From an uncultured Eubacteriales bacterium (GTDB lineage: Bacteria > Bacillota > Clostridia > Oscillospirales > QAKW01): a stretch of 64,000 bases of DNA. The stretch spans positions 62,001 through 126,000 of the forward strand of contig CABULU010000001.1 in the NCBI GenBank assembly GCA_902492505.1. Direction: 5' to 3'. The number at the start of each line of letters is the position of its first letter. Position 1 is the stretch's first letter. The notes under the pieces are model-generated. The model ran no database searches. It worked only from the letters and a program-made list of their open reading frames with translations, and was not told where the DNA came from. Both the position numbers and the translations under genes were made by a program. Below, one piece after another: positions 44,972 to 53,189 of the stretch.

Positions 44972-45237
44972 ATGTCAAATTTACTAATAGTAAAAGCGAT
45001 ATCAGGTATTTCAGACTTATATTTTGGCTAATTTCTATAAAAAATATCAAAAATATATAACTGTATTGCATTTGAAATGATTTCGGAATATAATATAATT
45101 AATAAATGGTTATTATTGGGAGGAGGTTACTGTGATGAAATATGTTTAAAGAAGTCAAATTTTTCGCGTATCTTAGAATTTGACTGATGGTAATTTTGAT
45201 TAATTTAAATGGCTATGTTAGGAGAAAGGATACCGAA
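44972..45237 (+). promoter_or_regulatory. AT-rich leader of the cysteine peptidase gene with a mini-ORF and inverted repeat
   Basis: About 265 nt without a long gene. TATAAT-like words lie near 45089-45099. A strong GGGAGGAGG at 45118-45126 precedes GTG/ATG AAA TAT GTT TAA, only 4-5 codons. An inverted repeat AGTCAAATT/AATTTGACT follows at about 45153-45184. The layout (promoter, mini-ORF with strong ribosome site, hairpin, then gene) could be a regulatory leader. Confidence 0.35.
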
Positions 45238-46494
45238 ATGAAAAAAATGAATAGATTGAAAAAACTGATATCAATAATATGTATTATTTCGCTCGCTTTA
45301 TCATTATTTACGGCATATGCAGCTGATATTTCATCTGATAGTCTGACAGAGATACGGATTAGCAGCGGCAAAGTGTTTAGATTTACACCGCAGGAAATGT
45401 GTAATATTGTGAGTGTTTCAGCAGAAGAGGCTAAAGAAATTGCCGAGTTATTTGTTTGCGACGCTGCGAAGACGCCGGAAATTGATTGGGATGAGAATAC
45501 AAAGGTTGTCAATGTAATTCCTATGTATGATCAAACAGATACAGATACGGTTACTGCATATACGGTAAAACTAAATAAAGGGTATGTTGTAGTATCCGCA
45601 TTTTTGGATGCAAAGTCACTAATACCCGAATGGTCCGATAAAGCTGAGCCTTTGTATACAGAGCTTGATTTAAGCGACAATGACAAGATTGTTTATTTGG
45701 GTAATTATGAGTATTATCTCGATGAGGGTGATGGTAAAGTAACGGGACTGTCCGGAGAACAGATCGAAAAAAACAACCTTGTTAATTATGTGGATGACAA
45801 TCGTAATATAAGTAATATACCGGAATCGGCTTATTTGGAGTATGATTATAATAATGTATCTGTATGCTCTGAAATTGTTGATCCCATAGGTCACGCAAAT
45901 GCAAATTACGGCGGACCGTTTAGCTATACACGCCGCATAGATTACTGGACAAATTATATGGATTATTATACAACGGAATTCGGTAATAGAAATCAATATA
46001 CAAATCATTGCGGACCGACTGCCATTACGAATTTGATTGCAGCGTTTCGCAATCGTTATCCTGCAGGTGCTGCGGGTATTCCAAATGATAATGATACACT
46101 GTTTCTTACCATAGCAGATAAGGGCATATTAAACAATTTTTTCAGTAATACTGACGGTACGCCTAATAACAGAGCATATTATTATATAGATTATATTTTT
46201 GATATGTACGGAATAACTCCATATCAGATGTATGAGATTCCAAGTAACGCCGATGATATTGATGAATATGAATTCCCCATGGGTTATAACGCTATATTTT
46301 ATATGTCTTTAAAAAAAGAAAGTACATACGGAGCGCATGCTGTTATCGCATACGGGCTCTCAGAAATGGAAAATCAGGCAACAGGGGCGCAAAAAGCATA
46401 TTTTCACATAGCTGACGGCTGGAGTGAGTCCCCGCGTTATATAGAACTAAATTCTGATATTGCCTGTGCTGTGGGTATACAATTTTATTATTGA
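45238..46494 (+). CDS. Secreted C10/C39-like cysteine peptidase
   Basis: 418 residues from ATG 45238 (AGGAG further upstream; longer reading from 45187 unlikely). Signal peptide about 1-28 (..FTAYAA). Residues about 60-160 resemble a streptopain-type propeptide (AEEAKEIAELF, then KGYVVVSAFLDAKSLIPEW). The catalytic part has Cys258 in HCGPTAITNL and His367 in YGAHAVIAYG, with GW..SPRY near the end. Probably an exported protease or amidohydrolase acting on peptides at the cell surface. The coding sequence is AT-rich compared with neighbours. An SLH protein follows by 15 nt and may display or partner it. Confidence 0.8.
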   Translation: MKKMNRLKKLISIICIISLALSLFTAYAADISSDSLTEIRISSGKVFRFTPQEMCNIVSVSAEEAKEIAELFVCDAAKTPEIDWDENTKVVNVIPMYDQTDTDTVTAYTVKLNKGYVVVSAFLDAKSLIPEWSDKAEPLYTELDLSDNDKIVYLGNYEYYLDEGDGKVTGLSGEQIEKNNLVNYVDDNRNISNIPESAYLEYDYNNVSVCSEIVDPIGHANANYGGPFSYTRRIDYWTNYMDYYTTEFGNRNQYTNHCGPTAITNLIAAFRNRYPAGAAGIPNDNDTLFLTIADKGILNNFFSNTDGTPNNRAYYYIDYIFDMYGITPYQMYEIPSNADDIDEYEFPMGYNAIFYMSLKKESTYGAHAVIAYGLSEMENQATGAQKAYFHIADGWSESPRYIELNSDIACAVGIQFYY

Positions 46495-46509
46495 CGGCAG
46501 GTGATTTAA

Positions 46510-47490
46510 TTGAAATATTTAAAATGTGTGTTCTGTTGCATTCTGGCGGTTATTATGATGCAGTCTTCGCTTGTATATGCAAATGAGCCGTCCGAAAATC
46601 CGTACATGGATATAAGCAGTGACAAGTGGTACTATGAGGAGGTAATAAAAGCGTATGAGCTTGGCATCATGAACGGCGTGCCATACAAGCGCTTTGAGCC
46701 TGAGCTTCCCATGACGAGGGAAATGTTTGTCACCGCGCTTGAAAGAATGACAGAGGTATCCTGCAAATATTCTAACAGCTTGCCTTTTGACGATATTAAA
46801 AGCGAAAAAAGATGGTATTCATATGCCTTACTTTGGGCGTATGACATGGATATAGTTCGCGGAGTTGATAAAAATACCTTTGGTCTCGGTCAGTATGTTA
46901 CCCGTCAGCAAATAGCGGCGTTTATTTACAGGTATCTCAATAACAAATTTATTTTGATTTCCGTGCCGCAGGCAGAAAATCCCGTGCCGGAGTTTACGGA
47001 TACTCCGTCAAAGTATGCAATCGAGGCTGTCAATGCCCTTCGTCTTTGCGGTATTTTGAAGGGCGTGGGAAATGACAAATTTGCACCGCATGCCGCCGTG
47101 ACGCGCGCAGAGGCCGCAGCGATTTTGTGCAGATTGTACGAAGCGGTTCAAAACGCCTCGTATAGGTTTAATCTTGACCCCGACAGATATGTTAAGATAG
47201 AGGTAGTAGCACAGGTTGCGGATGAAAACGGGAAAATACCGAAGATAAGAGCGATTACCGATAAGGCGGACGTTGTGCGTGCGGTAGAATACATAAATAA
47301 AATCGAGTTTACGTCTTCCTTCGCTGTTGAGCCGGCTGCCGGATGGACCTGTTTAATAAGGTTTTATGACAGCAGTCATAGCTCAAGTATTTTCGGTATT
47401 TCAAAGACAAATGATTCCGGGATTAAGCACAATAACCGGTTTTACGTGACGGATAAATTTAAACCTTTCTGGGACTTCATAGACGGTTAG
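46510..47490 (+). CDS. Secreted SLH-domain protein
   Basis: 326 residues, TTG start with AGGTGA upstream. Signal peptide about 1-25 (..LVYAN). Three SLH repeats (about 30-215: YMDISSDKWYYEEV, FDDIKSEKRWYSYAL, FTDTPSKYAIEAV) and a C-terminal ~105-residue domain of unknown type. It should bind secondary cell-wall polymers. Operon-like with the cysteine peptidase gene. A palindromic hairpin lies 30 nt after the stop. Confidence 0.87.
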   Translation: MKYLKCVFCCILAVIMMQSSLVYANEPSENPYMDISSDKWYYEEVIKAYELGIMNGVPYKRFEPELPMTREMFVTALERMTEVSCKYSNSLPFDDIKSEKRWYSYALLWAYDMDIVRGVDKNTFGLGQYVTRQQIAAFIYRYLNNKFILISVPQAENPVPEFTDTPSKYAIEAVNALRLCGILKGVGNDKFAPHAAVTRAEAAAILCRLYEAVQNASYRFNLDPDRYVKIEVVAQVADENGKIPKIRAITDKADVVRAVEYINKIEFTSSFAVEPAAGWTCLIRFYDSSHSSSIFGISKTNDSGIKHNNRFYVTDKFKPFWDFIDG

Positions 47491-47520
47491 CAGTAAAATC
47501 TCTGATGATATTTTAGCGGT

Positions 47521-47550
47521 AAATTGTCCATACTTTAAGTATGGACAATT
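47521..47550 (+). terminator. Palindromic hairpin overlapping the start of the MFS gene
   Basis: Arms 47521-47535 and 47536-47550 are exact reverse complements and are followed by TTTTTT within the MFS coding start. It probably terminates the SLH transcript. Confidence 0.7.
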
Positions 47551-48674
47551 TTTTTGTAAAAAAATATCCCGCGGTTGAGAATAAAAGCTTTGTACGGCTG
47601 TTGTCATCCCAGCTTTTGTCACAGTCCGGCGGGTATATACAAAACGTGGCGCTCAGCGCGCTTATAACCGAGATGACGGGCAGCCGCATGTCGCTCGGTG
47701 TTTTTTTGTGCGTGTCTTACGCTCCTGTGTTTTTGTTTTCGTATTTTGCGGGAAGGCTTACCAACAGAATTCCCGCAAAGAGTATGCTAATCACTACCGA
47801 AATAATGCTGCTTGCAATGTCGTCGGCGCTTATTTTTTTAAGAGACATGCCGTTTTGGGGCTTTTTAGTCTTCGGCGCGCTGTGGGGTACCGTCCGTGCG
47901 TTTCAGACCCCGGCGGCAAGCTCTATGCCAAAGCTTATGTGTGAAGAAAATGCACTGCCGTCCGGCGTCGCGGCGCTGAGCCTTGCCATGTCGCTGTCGC
48001 GCGCCGCAGGACCTATTATTTCGGGTGTGCTGTATACCGCGCTTTCCTACCGAGCGGCATTTATTGCAAATGCGTTTAGCTATATTCCGTCTCTGTTTTT
48101 ACTGTGGGGAATAAAGATAAATACACAAAAAGCCTGCAGAAAAGTCAAAAAGGGAAAAATGAACCTAAGCATTCCTCTGCTTGCGGTAGTGTTTACGGTA
48201 TCGCTTGTCGGAACGGCATATAACCTGATATTCACCGGGATTTCGGAAAAGCTCGAACTTTCACGCATATGGTTTTCGGTGTTTATGGCACTAATCGGCG
48301 TGGGTGCCGTTATCGGTGCTTATATTATGTCCGGAAAGAAAAGATTTATCTGGGCGGCGCTCGGCATTGCGGTTTCGGCGGGAATACTCTCATTTTCGGG
48401 AAGCGTTTATATTATCTGCCCCGTAGTTCTTATCTACGGGCTGTCCGATTATCTGTTTTTCACCTCCGCGCTCACAAAGATTCAGGAGGAAAACGATGAG
48501 AATTCCATTGCGGGCGCAATGGGAATTTATACTATCGTGACAACAGGTGCGCTGCCGCTCGGGTTTTTAGCTTTGGGCTATTTAACGCAGGCTTTGCCCA
48601 TATCTTCGGTGCTGTGTATTATTGCCGCCTGTGTTGCGGGTATGTATCTGGTTTTTTCTCGAAAAATCCGTTGA
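47541..48674 (+). CDS. MFS transporter (MFS_3/EntS-like)
   Basis: 377 residues, about 11-12 TM helices, starting with KSFVRLLSSQLLSQSGGYIQNVALSALI and containing the inter-helix LTNRIPAKSML motif. Relatives export siderophores or macrolides; substrate unknown. The ATG sits in the right arm of a hairpin without a visible ribosome binding site, and no other in-frame ATG is nearby, so translation may depend on the hairpin opening or the true start may be a non-ATG codon. Confidence 0.87.
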   Translation: MDNFFVKKYPAVENKSFVRLLSSQLLSQSGGYIQNVALSALITEMTGSRMSLGVFLCVSYAPVFLFSYFAGRLTNRIPAKSMLITTEIMLLAMSSALIFLRDMPFWGFLVFGALWGTVRAFQTPAASSMPKLMCEENALPSGVAALSLAMSLSRAAGPIISGVLYTALSYRAAFIANAFSYIPSLFLLWGIKINTQKACRKVKKGKMNLSIPLLAVVFTVSLVGTAYNLIFTGISEKLELSRIWFSVFMALIGVGAVIGAYIMSGKKRFIWAALGIAVSAGILSFSGSVYIICPVVLIYGLSDYLFFTSALTKIQEENDENSIAGAMGIYTIVTTGALPLGFLALGYLTQALPISSVLCIIAACVAGMYLVFSRKIR

Positions 48675-48677
48675 CAT

Positions 48678-48705
48678 TTGACTTTTTTGTGATAAACTAT
48701 ATAAT
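48678..48705 (+). promoter_or_regulatory. Promoter of the decarboxylase sodium-pump operon
   Basis: TTGACT (48678-48683), 16 nt, TATAAT (48700-48705); an additional TTGACA lies at 48671-48676, overlapping the end of the MFS gene. Confidence 0.65.
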
Positions 48706-48743
48706 GACGAAAAATTTGGAATTAAATTAAGGAGATGACAATA

Positions 48744-50123
48744 ATGAAGGTGAATTTTACCGAAACGGTGCTGCGTGACGCAAATCAGTCATTGATTGCA
48801 ACGCGTCTGCCGTTTGAAAAATTTGCGCCTGTTTTGTCCGACATGAATAAGGCAGGGTACTACTCTGTCGAGTGTTGGGGCGGTGCTACCTTTGACAGCT
48901 GTCTGCGTTTTCTTAACGAAGATCCGTGGGAGAGGCTGAGAAAAATCAGAGAGGCAATGCCCGACACTAAGCTTCAGATGCTGCTTCGCGGACAAAATCT
49001 ATTGGGTTATAAGCATTATCCCGACGATGTTGTAAGAAAATTCGTTGAGCTGTCCGTTAAGAACGGAATTGATATTATTCGTATTTTTGATGCGCTTAAC
49101 GATGTACGGAATATACGTGTTGCCGTTGAGGAAACGATAAAGCACGGCGCTCATGCTTCCGGCGCCATCTCCTACACCACAAGCCCCGTTCATAATCTTG
49201 AAAGCTATGTAAAGCTTGCAAAAGAAATGGAAAACATGGGCGTTGCATCTGTCTGTATCAAGGATATGGCGGGCGTTATGTCGCCTAAGGAGGCGTATGA
49301 CCTTGTAAAGGCGCTCAAGGAGAATATAAAAGTGCCTGTTGTCGTTCATACCCACTGCACGGCGGGTCTTGCGTTTATGACCTACCTCAAGGCGGTTGAG
49401 GCCGGCGCCGATGTGATTGATACCGCTACTTCCTGCTTTTCCGGCGGTACTTCGCAGCCTGCAACTGAGACTTTGGCGTATGCCCTGCGCGATTTGGGCT
49501 ACGAGGTATCTCTTGACGATAAAATTCTCTCAAAGGTTAACTCCTATTTCGCACCTATCAGAAACGAGTATCTGCAAAACGGAACGCTTGATCCGCTGAT
49601 GATGGCGACGGATACCGCATGCCTTGATTATAAGGTTCCTGGCGGTATGCTTTCCAATCTGGTTTCACAGCTTAAGATGCAGAATGCAATGGATAAGTTT
49701 GAAGATGTTTTGGCAGAGGTGCCCAAGGTTCGTGCGGAGCTTGGATATCCTCCGCTTGTAACGCCGATGAGCCAGATGGTTGGTGTTCAGGCTGCGCAGA
49801 ATGTTCTGCTGGGTGAGCGCTATAAGAGTATAGGCAAAGAGGTTAAGGCGTATGTCCGCGGTGAGTACGGTCGTGCTCCCGGTGAAATCAATGCCGAAAT
49901 CGCTAAAAAGGTTTTGGGCGACGAAAAGCCTATAACACATCGTCCCGCAGATGACCTTGCTGACGAGTTTGAGGCAACCAAGGCAAAGCTCGGCGATATC
50001 GCAAAAAGCGATGAGGATGTGCTTTCCTACATCGCGTTCCCGCAGGTCGCGGAAAAATTCTTTGAACAACGCCGCAAGTTAGAGGAAAACACGGTAGTTT
50101 ACTCTATAAAGCGTATTGATTAG
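48744..50123 (+). CDS. oadA: Oxaloacetate decarboxylase alpha subunit (carboxyltransferase) of the Na+ pump
   Basis: 459 residues. ATG 48744 lies 9 nt after AAGGAG; ATG 48735 touches it. FTETVLRDANQSLIATR, ECWGGATFDSCLRF and LRGQNLLGY are the carboxyltransferase signature; metal-binding HTHCTAG and the Lys in CIKDMAG are present. It moves CO2 from oxaloacetate (or a related acid) to biotin. The C-terminal biotinyl domain of classical OadA is absent and supplied by a separate gene in the operon. Confidence 0.93.
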   Translation: MKVNFTETVLRDANQSLIATRLPFEKFAPVLSDMNKAGYYSVECWGGATFDSCLRFLNEDPWERLRKIREAMPDTKLQMLLRGQNLLGYKHYPDDVVRKFVELSVKNGIDIIRIFDALNDVRNIRVAVEETIKHGAHASGAISYTTSPVHNLESYVKLAKEMENMGVASVCIKDMAGVMSPKEAYDLVKALKENIKVPVVVHTHCTAGLAFMTYLKAVEAGADVIDTATSCFSGGTSQPATETLAYALRDLGYEVSLDDKILSKVNSYFAPIRNEYLQNGTLDPLMMATDTACLDYKVPGGMLSNLVSQLKMQNAMDKFEDVLAEVPKVRAELGYPPLVTPMSQMVGVQAAQNVLLGERYKSIGKEVKAYVRGEYGRAPGEINAEIAKKVLGDEKPITHRPADDLADEFEATKAKLGDIAKSDEDVLSYIAFPQVAEKFFEQRRKLEENTVVYSIKRID

Positions 50124-50134
50124 GGGGCTGTTTT

Positions 50135-50479
50135 ATGAGTTCTTACGAAAATCCTTCTATCACCGACGCACTGATTATCGCACTTGTAGGATTTGCTACG
50201 GTCTTTGTGGTTCTTATTGTTCTGATGGGTATTATAGCACTCATTTCTAAGTTATTCGGCGGGAAAACAGCTCCTGCCGACGAGCCTGAAGCTGTTTCGG
50301 CGGCACCCGAGACTGTTGTGGCAGCATCCGAGGCTGAGCGGACAGAGGATAATTATACCGGCGTTAAGCTGCACGGCATTGACGACAAGACTGCGGCGGT
50401 GCTTATGGCAATTGTTGCACACAAGCTTAATAAGCCGCTTGATAATCTGAGATTTATTTCTGTCAGAGAGGTAAAATAA
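50135..50479 (+). CDS. oadG: Sodium-pump decarboxylase gamma subunit (OadG-like)
   Basis: 114 residues: one N-terminal TM helix (about 12-38), an Ala/Pro/Glu linker and a short C-terminal domain ([10 protein letters not shown].. then [16 protein letters not shown]). Gamma subunits hold alpha, biotin carrier and beta together at the membrane. It sits 11 nt after the alpha gene and 1 nt before the carrier gene. Confidence 0.88.
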   Translation: MSSYENPSITDALIIALVGFATVFVVLIVLMGIIALISKLFGGKTAPADEPEAVSAAPETVVAASEAERTEDNYTGVKLHGIDDKTAAVLMAIVAHKLNKPLDNLRFISVREVK

Positions 50480-50480
50480 C

Positions 50481-50918
50481 ATGAAATACGAAGTTACATT
50501 AAACGGCAAGACATATGAAATTGAGGTAGAAGAGGGCAAAGCAATTGTTTTGGATGAGCGAGCGGCTGCACCCGTCGCTCCTGCCGCCCCTGCACCGGCT
50601 CCGGCTGCACCCGTCGCGCCTGCCGCCTCTGCACCGGCTCCGGCTGCACCTGTGGCGTCTGCGGAGTCTGCACCCGCGCCTGCTGCTTCTGCTCCGGCAG
50701 GAAGCGGCACGCCTGTAAACGCTCCGCTTCCCGGTACGATACTTAGCGTAAATGTGTCAAACGGACAGACTGTGAAAGCAGGTCAGGTGCTTGTTGTCAT
50801 TGAGGCCATGAAAATGGAAAATGAGATAATGGCGCCCTCTGACGGTACAGTCACCTCTGTTGCCGTCTCCAAAGGACAGTCTGTCGAGAGCGGCGCTGCA
50901 CTTGTGTATCTCGCATAG
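50481..50918 (+). CDS. Biotin carboxyl carrier protein of the decarboxylase
   Basis: 145 residues: a beta-rich N-terminal segment (1-30), an Ala/Pro-rich flexible linker (about 30-75) made of near-repeats of APAAP units, and a biotinyl domain with biotinylation Lys in EAMKMEN near 112. It carries CO2 between the alpha and beta subunits and should be modified by BirA. Confidence 0.95.
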   Translation: MKYEVTLNGKTYEIEVEEGKAIVLDERAAAPVAPAAPAPAPAAPVAPAASAPAPAAPVASAESAPAPAASAPAGSGTPVNAPLPGTILSVNVSNGQTVKAGQVLVVIEAMKMENEIMAPSDGTVTSVAVSKGQSVESGAALVYLA

Positions 50919-50932
50919 GGGGGTAAAGACAA

Positions 50933-52135
50933 GTGAATATTATAGTTGAAACCTTACAGGGCATCTGGGAAAGCTCCGGTTTCTCAAATATGACCTGGCA
51001 GTCGGCAGTTATGATTGTGCTTGCCTGCGTGCTCCTGTATTTGGGTATTGTAAAAAAGTTTGAGCCACTGCTGCTTGTCGGAATTGCTTTCGGAATGCTG
51101 CTTACCAATCTGCCGACGCCTGACGGTGCTACGGCAATATACAATCCTGCTCTGTGGGAGCAGTTTATGGATGAGGGTTCAGAATTCTATCACAGCTACG
51201 GTCATATTCTGGCAAACGGCGGATTTCTTGATATATTGTATATCGGCGTCAAGGCGGGTATTTATCCGTCGCTGATATTCCTGGGCGTAGGTGCTATGAC
51301 CGATTTCGGTCCGATGCTTTCAAATCCAAAATCGTTTCTTTTGGGCGCTGCGGCACAGTTTGGCGTTTACTGCGCGATGCTTCTTGCAATTTTTCTCGGC
51401 TTTTCGGGACCGGAGGCGGCGTCTATCGGTATTATCGGAGGTGCGGACGGACCTACCGCGATATTCCTAACGTCAATGCTTGCACCTGCGCTTTTGGGCG
51501 CGATAGCGATTGCGGCGTACAGCTACATGGCGCTTATCCCGCTTATTCAGCCTCCGCTGATGCGGCTTATAACAACTAAGGAAGAACGTGAAATCAAGAT
51601 GGAGCAGCTCCGTCCTGTTTCAAAGCGTGAAAAAATAGTTTTTCCGATAGTTGTTACTATATTTACTGTTCTGCTCTTACCGTCGGTCGCTCCGCTGCTT
51701 GGTTGTCTTATGCTCGGAAATCTGTTCCGTGAATGCGGAGTTACCGAACGTCTTTCGGACACTGCGCAGAATGCACTTATGAATATTGTTACGATTTTCC
51801 TCGGGATTTCTGTCGGGGCTACAACTGTCGGCGCGAATTTCCTTTCCTGGAATACACTCAAAATTATCGGTCTGGGTCTGATTGCGTTTGCATTTTCTAC
51901 TGTCGGCGGTCTTTTGCTCGGCAAAATTATGTGCAAGCTCTCCGGCGGAAAAATCAATCCGCTTATCGGTTCCGCAGGCGTTTCCGCTGTTCCGATGGCG
52001 GCGCGTGTTTCGCAGGTTGAGGGTCAAAAGGCAAATCCCTCCAACTTCCTGCTAATGCACGCTATGGGTCCAAATGTTGCCGGTGTTATCGGCTCTGCTG
52101 TTGCAGCGGGATTTTTGCTGACGATATTCGGATAA
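50933..52135 (+). CDS. oadB: Na+-translocating decarboxylase beta subunit
   Basis: 400 residues, GTG start. About 10-11 TM helices. Typical blocks are LYLGIVKKFEPLLLVGIAFG, FLGVGAMTDFGPMLSNP, GIIGGADGPTAIFLTS (conserved Asp in GGADGPT takes part in Na+ transport) and GSAGVSAVPMAARV. It releases CO2 from biotin while pumping Na+ outward. Last gene of the operon, followed by a terminator. Confidence 0.96.
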   Translation: MNIIVETLQGIWESSGFSNMTWQSAVMIVLACVLLYLGIVKKFEPLLLVGIAFGMLLTNLPTPDGATAIYNPALWEQFMDEGSEFYHSYGHILANGGFLDILYIGVKAGIYPSLIFLGVGAMTDFGPMLSNPKSFLLGAAAQFGVYCAMLLAIFLGFSGPEAASIGIIGGADGPTAIFLTSMLAPALLGAIAIAAYSYMALIPLIQPPLMRLITTKEEREIKMEQLRPVSKREKIVFPIVVTIFTVLLLPSVAPLLGCLMLGNLFRECGVTERLSDTAQNALMNIVTIFLGISVGATTVGANFLSWNTLKIIGLGLIAFAFSTVGGLLLGKIMCKLSGGKINPLIGSAGVSAVPMAARVSQVEGQKANPSNFLLMHAMGPNVAGVIGSAVAAGFLLTIFG

Positions 52136-52165
52136 TTCTTATCGGTAAACCGAAAAAATTTTATA

Positions 52166-52195
52166 AAAACAGACCTTAATTTAAGGTCTGTTTTT
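52166..52195 (+). terminator. Terminator of the decarboxylase operon
   Basis: AAAAACAGACCTTA and TAAGGTCTGTTTTT, then T-rich sequence. Confidence 0.88.
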
Positions 52196-52374
52196 TGTTT
52201 TGCCAAATTATATGTACCTTAACGTAATGTAATACTGGAAAATTTAGGATATTATACAAGAACGGTTTTGCTGATTTGCATAAATTTTACAAAAAATAAA
52301 TATATTTGATAATATTGTGGCATTTATGGGAAAATTATGATATTATGAAGAAAATATATAAAGGAGGAAGCTAT

Positions 52375-53073
52375 ATGAAAAAAATAATATCTTTAATACT
52401 GATGTGTGTTATGTTACTCTGCGTAGCATCCTGCAAACGCCGTCCGCCGGAAGATGTAAGAGCAGATATTCCGGCGCAGAGCAGCGGCGACGCGGCGGAC
52501 GAGCCGGAAGACAAAACAGATAAAGAAAAGACTGAAGATAAGCCTGCAGAAAATGCAGATGATAATAAGAATGATATAAATACAGAAAATAAAAAAGATA
52601 CAGAAAATAAAAAAGATACAGAAACAACAGAGCAAAAAGATAAGGATAATGTTGAGGACGCAAACGATAATTCAGAAAATACAGAGAAAGAAGAAGCAGA
52701 AACGGATGCGCCCGCCGACGATTCAAAGCCGACGACCGGTCCCGAGTCTTGGGTGACTATAACTGAGGAAAAGGCGCCGCCGTGTAATGTAACAATTGAC
52801 GACGATTTTGATGAAGGAAAGGTGTTGGTATATCTTACACGTGCGCAGAGTGCAGCTCGGCAAGAGTATACTGCGGCGGATTTTCCGGGTGTGGATATAG
52901 AAGAAATTAGAGTCGGTTCGTATTATCCCGAAATCAATAACCGCATTTCAGTAAGATTAATATTAACCCAAAAGGATAAAGGCTCTGTAATTGAGGCTAT
53001 AAGGATATTGGAGCAAAGTCCCATAGTATACTATGCCAAACCCATTATAACTAGGGAGGTAATTGATGTATGA
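52375..53073 (+). CDS. Lipoprotein with charged low-complexity spacer
   Basis: 232 residues from ATG 52375 (AAAGGAGG upstream). Lipobox VASC (Cys about 20). Residues about 30-125 are a Lys/Asp/Glu/Asn/Thr spacer encoded partly by a repeated 18-nt unit (NKKDTE). The C-terminal ~90 residues form a compact domain (VLVYLTRAQSAARQEYTAADFPGV.. then VRLILTQKDKGSVIEAIRILEQSPIVYYAKP), an alpha/beta pattern like small inhibitor or propeptide domains. No family recognised with confidence. A remnant copy of its 3' end follows. Confidence 0.78.
   Translation: MKKIISLILMCVMLLCVASCKRRPPEDVRADIPAQSSGDAADEPEDKTDKEKTEDKPAENADDNKNDINTENKKDTENKKDTETTEQKDKDNVEDANDNSENTEKEEAETDAPADDSKPTTGPESWVTITEEKAPPCNVTIDDDFDEGKVLVYLTRAQSAARQEYTAADFPGVDIEEIRVGSYYPEINNRISVRLILTQKDKGSVIEAIRILEQSPIVYYAKPIITREVIDV
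52573..52622 (+). repeat. Tandem repeat inside the lipoprotein spacer
   Basis: The unit GATACAGAAAATAAAAAA recurs with related copies and encodes NKKDTE-type residues. Copy number could vary between strains. Confidence 0.6.
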
Positions 53074-53140
53074 TATACTTAATTTCAGTAAACTTAATAT
53101 TAACTCAAAAGGATAAAGCCTCTGTAATTGATTGTTGATA
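53074..53140 (+). pseudogene. Remnant duplication of the lipoprotein gene 3' end
   Basis: 53082-53131 matches 52945-52994 in 46 of 50 positions. The copy keeps the reading frame (ISVNLILTQKDKASVID) inside a 22-codon frame that opens with ATG overlapping the parent gene's stop region and ends at TGA. It is too short to fold alone. Confidence 0.75.
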
Positions 53141-53158
53141 ATTGTTAACAATAAAATA

Positions 53159-53183
53159 ATCCCCGGGCAGTTTGCCCGGGGAT
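53159..53183. terminator. Bidirectional terminator
   Basis: ATCCCCGGGCA and TGCCCGGGGAT around GTT, followed by ATTTTATT; it separates the lipoprotein from the converging giant gene. Confidence 0.85.
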
Positions 53184-53189
53184 ATTTTA

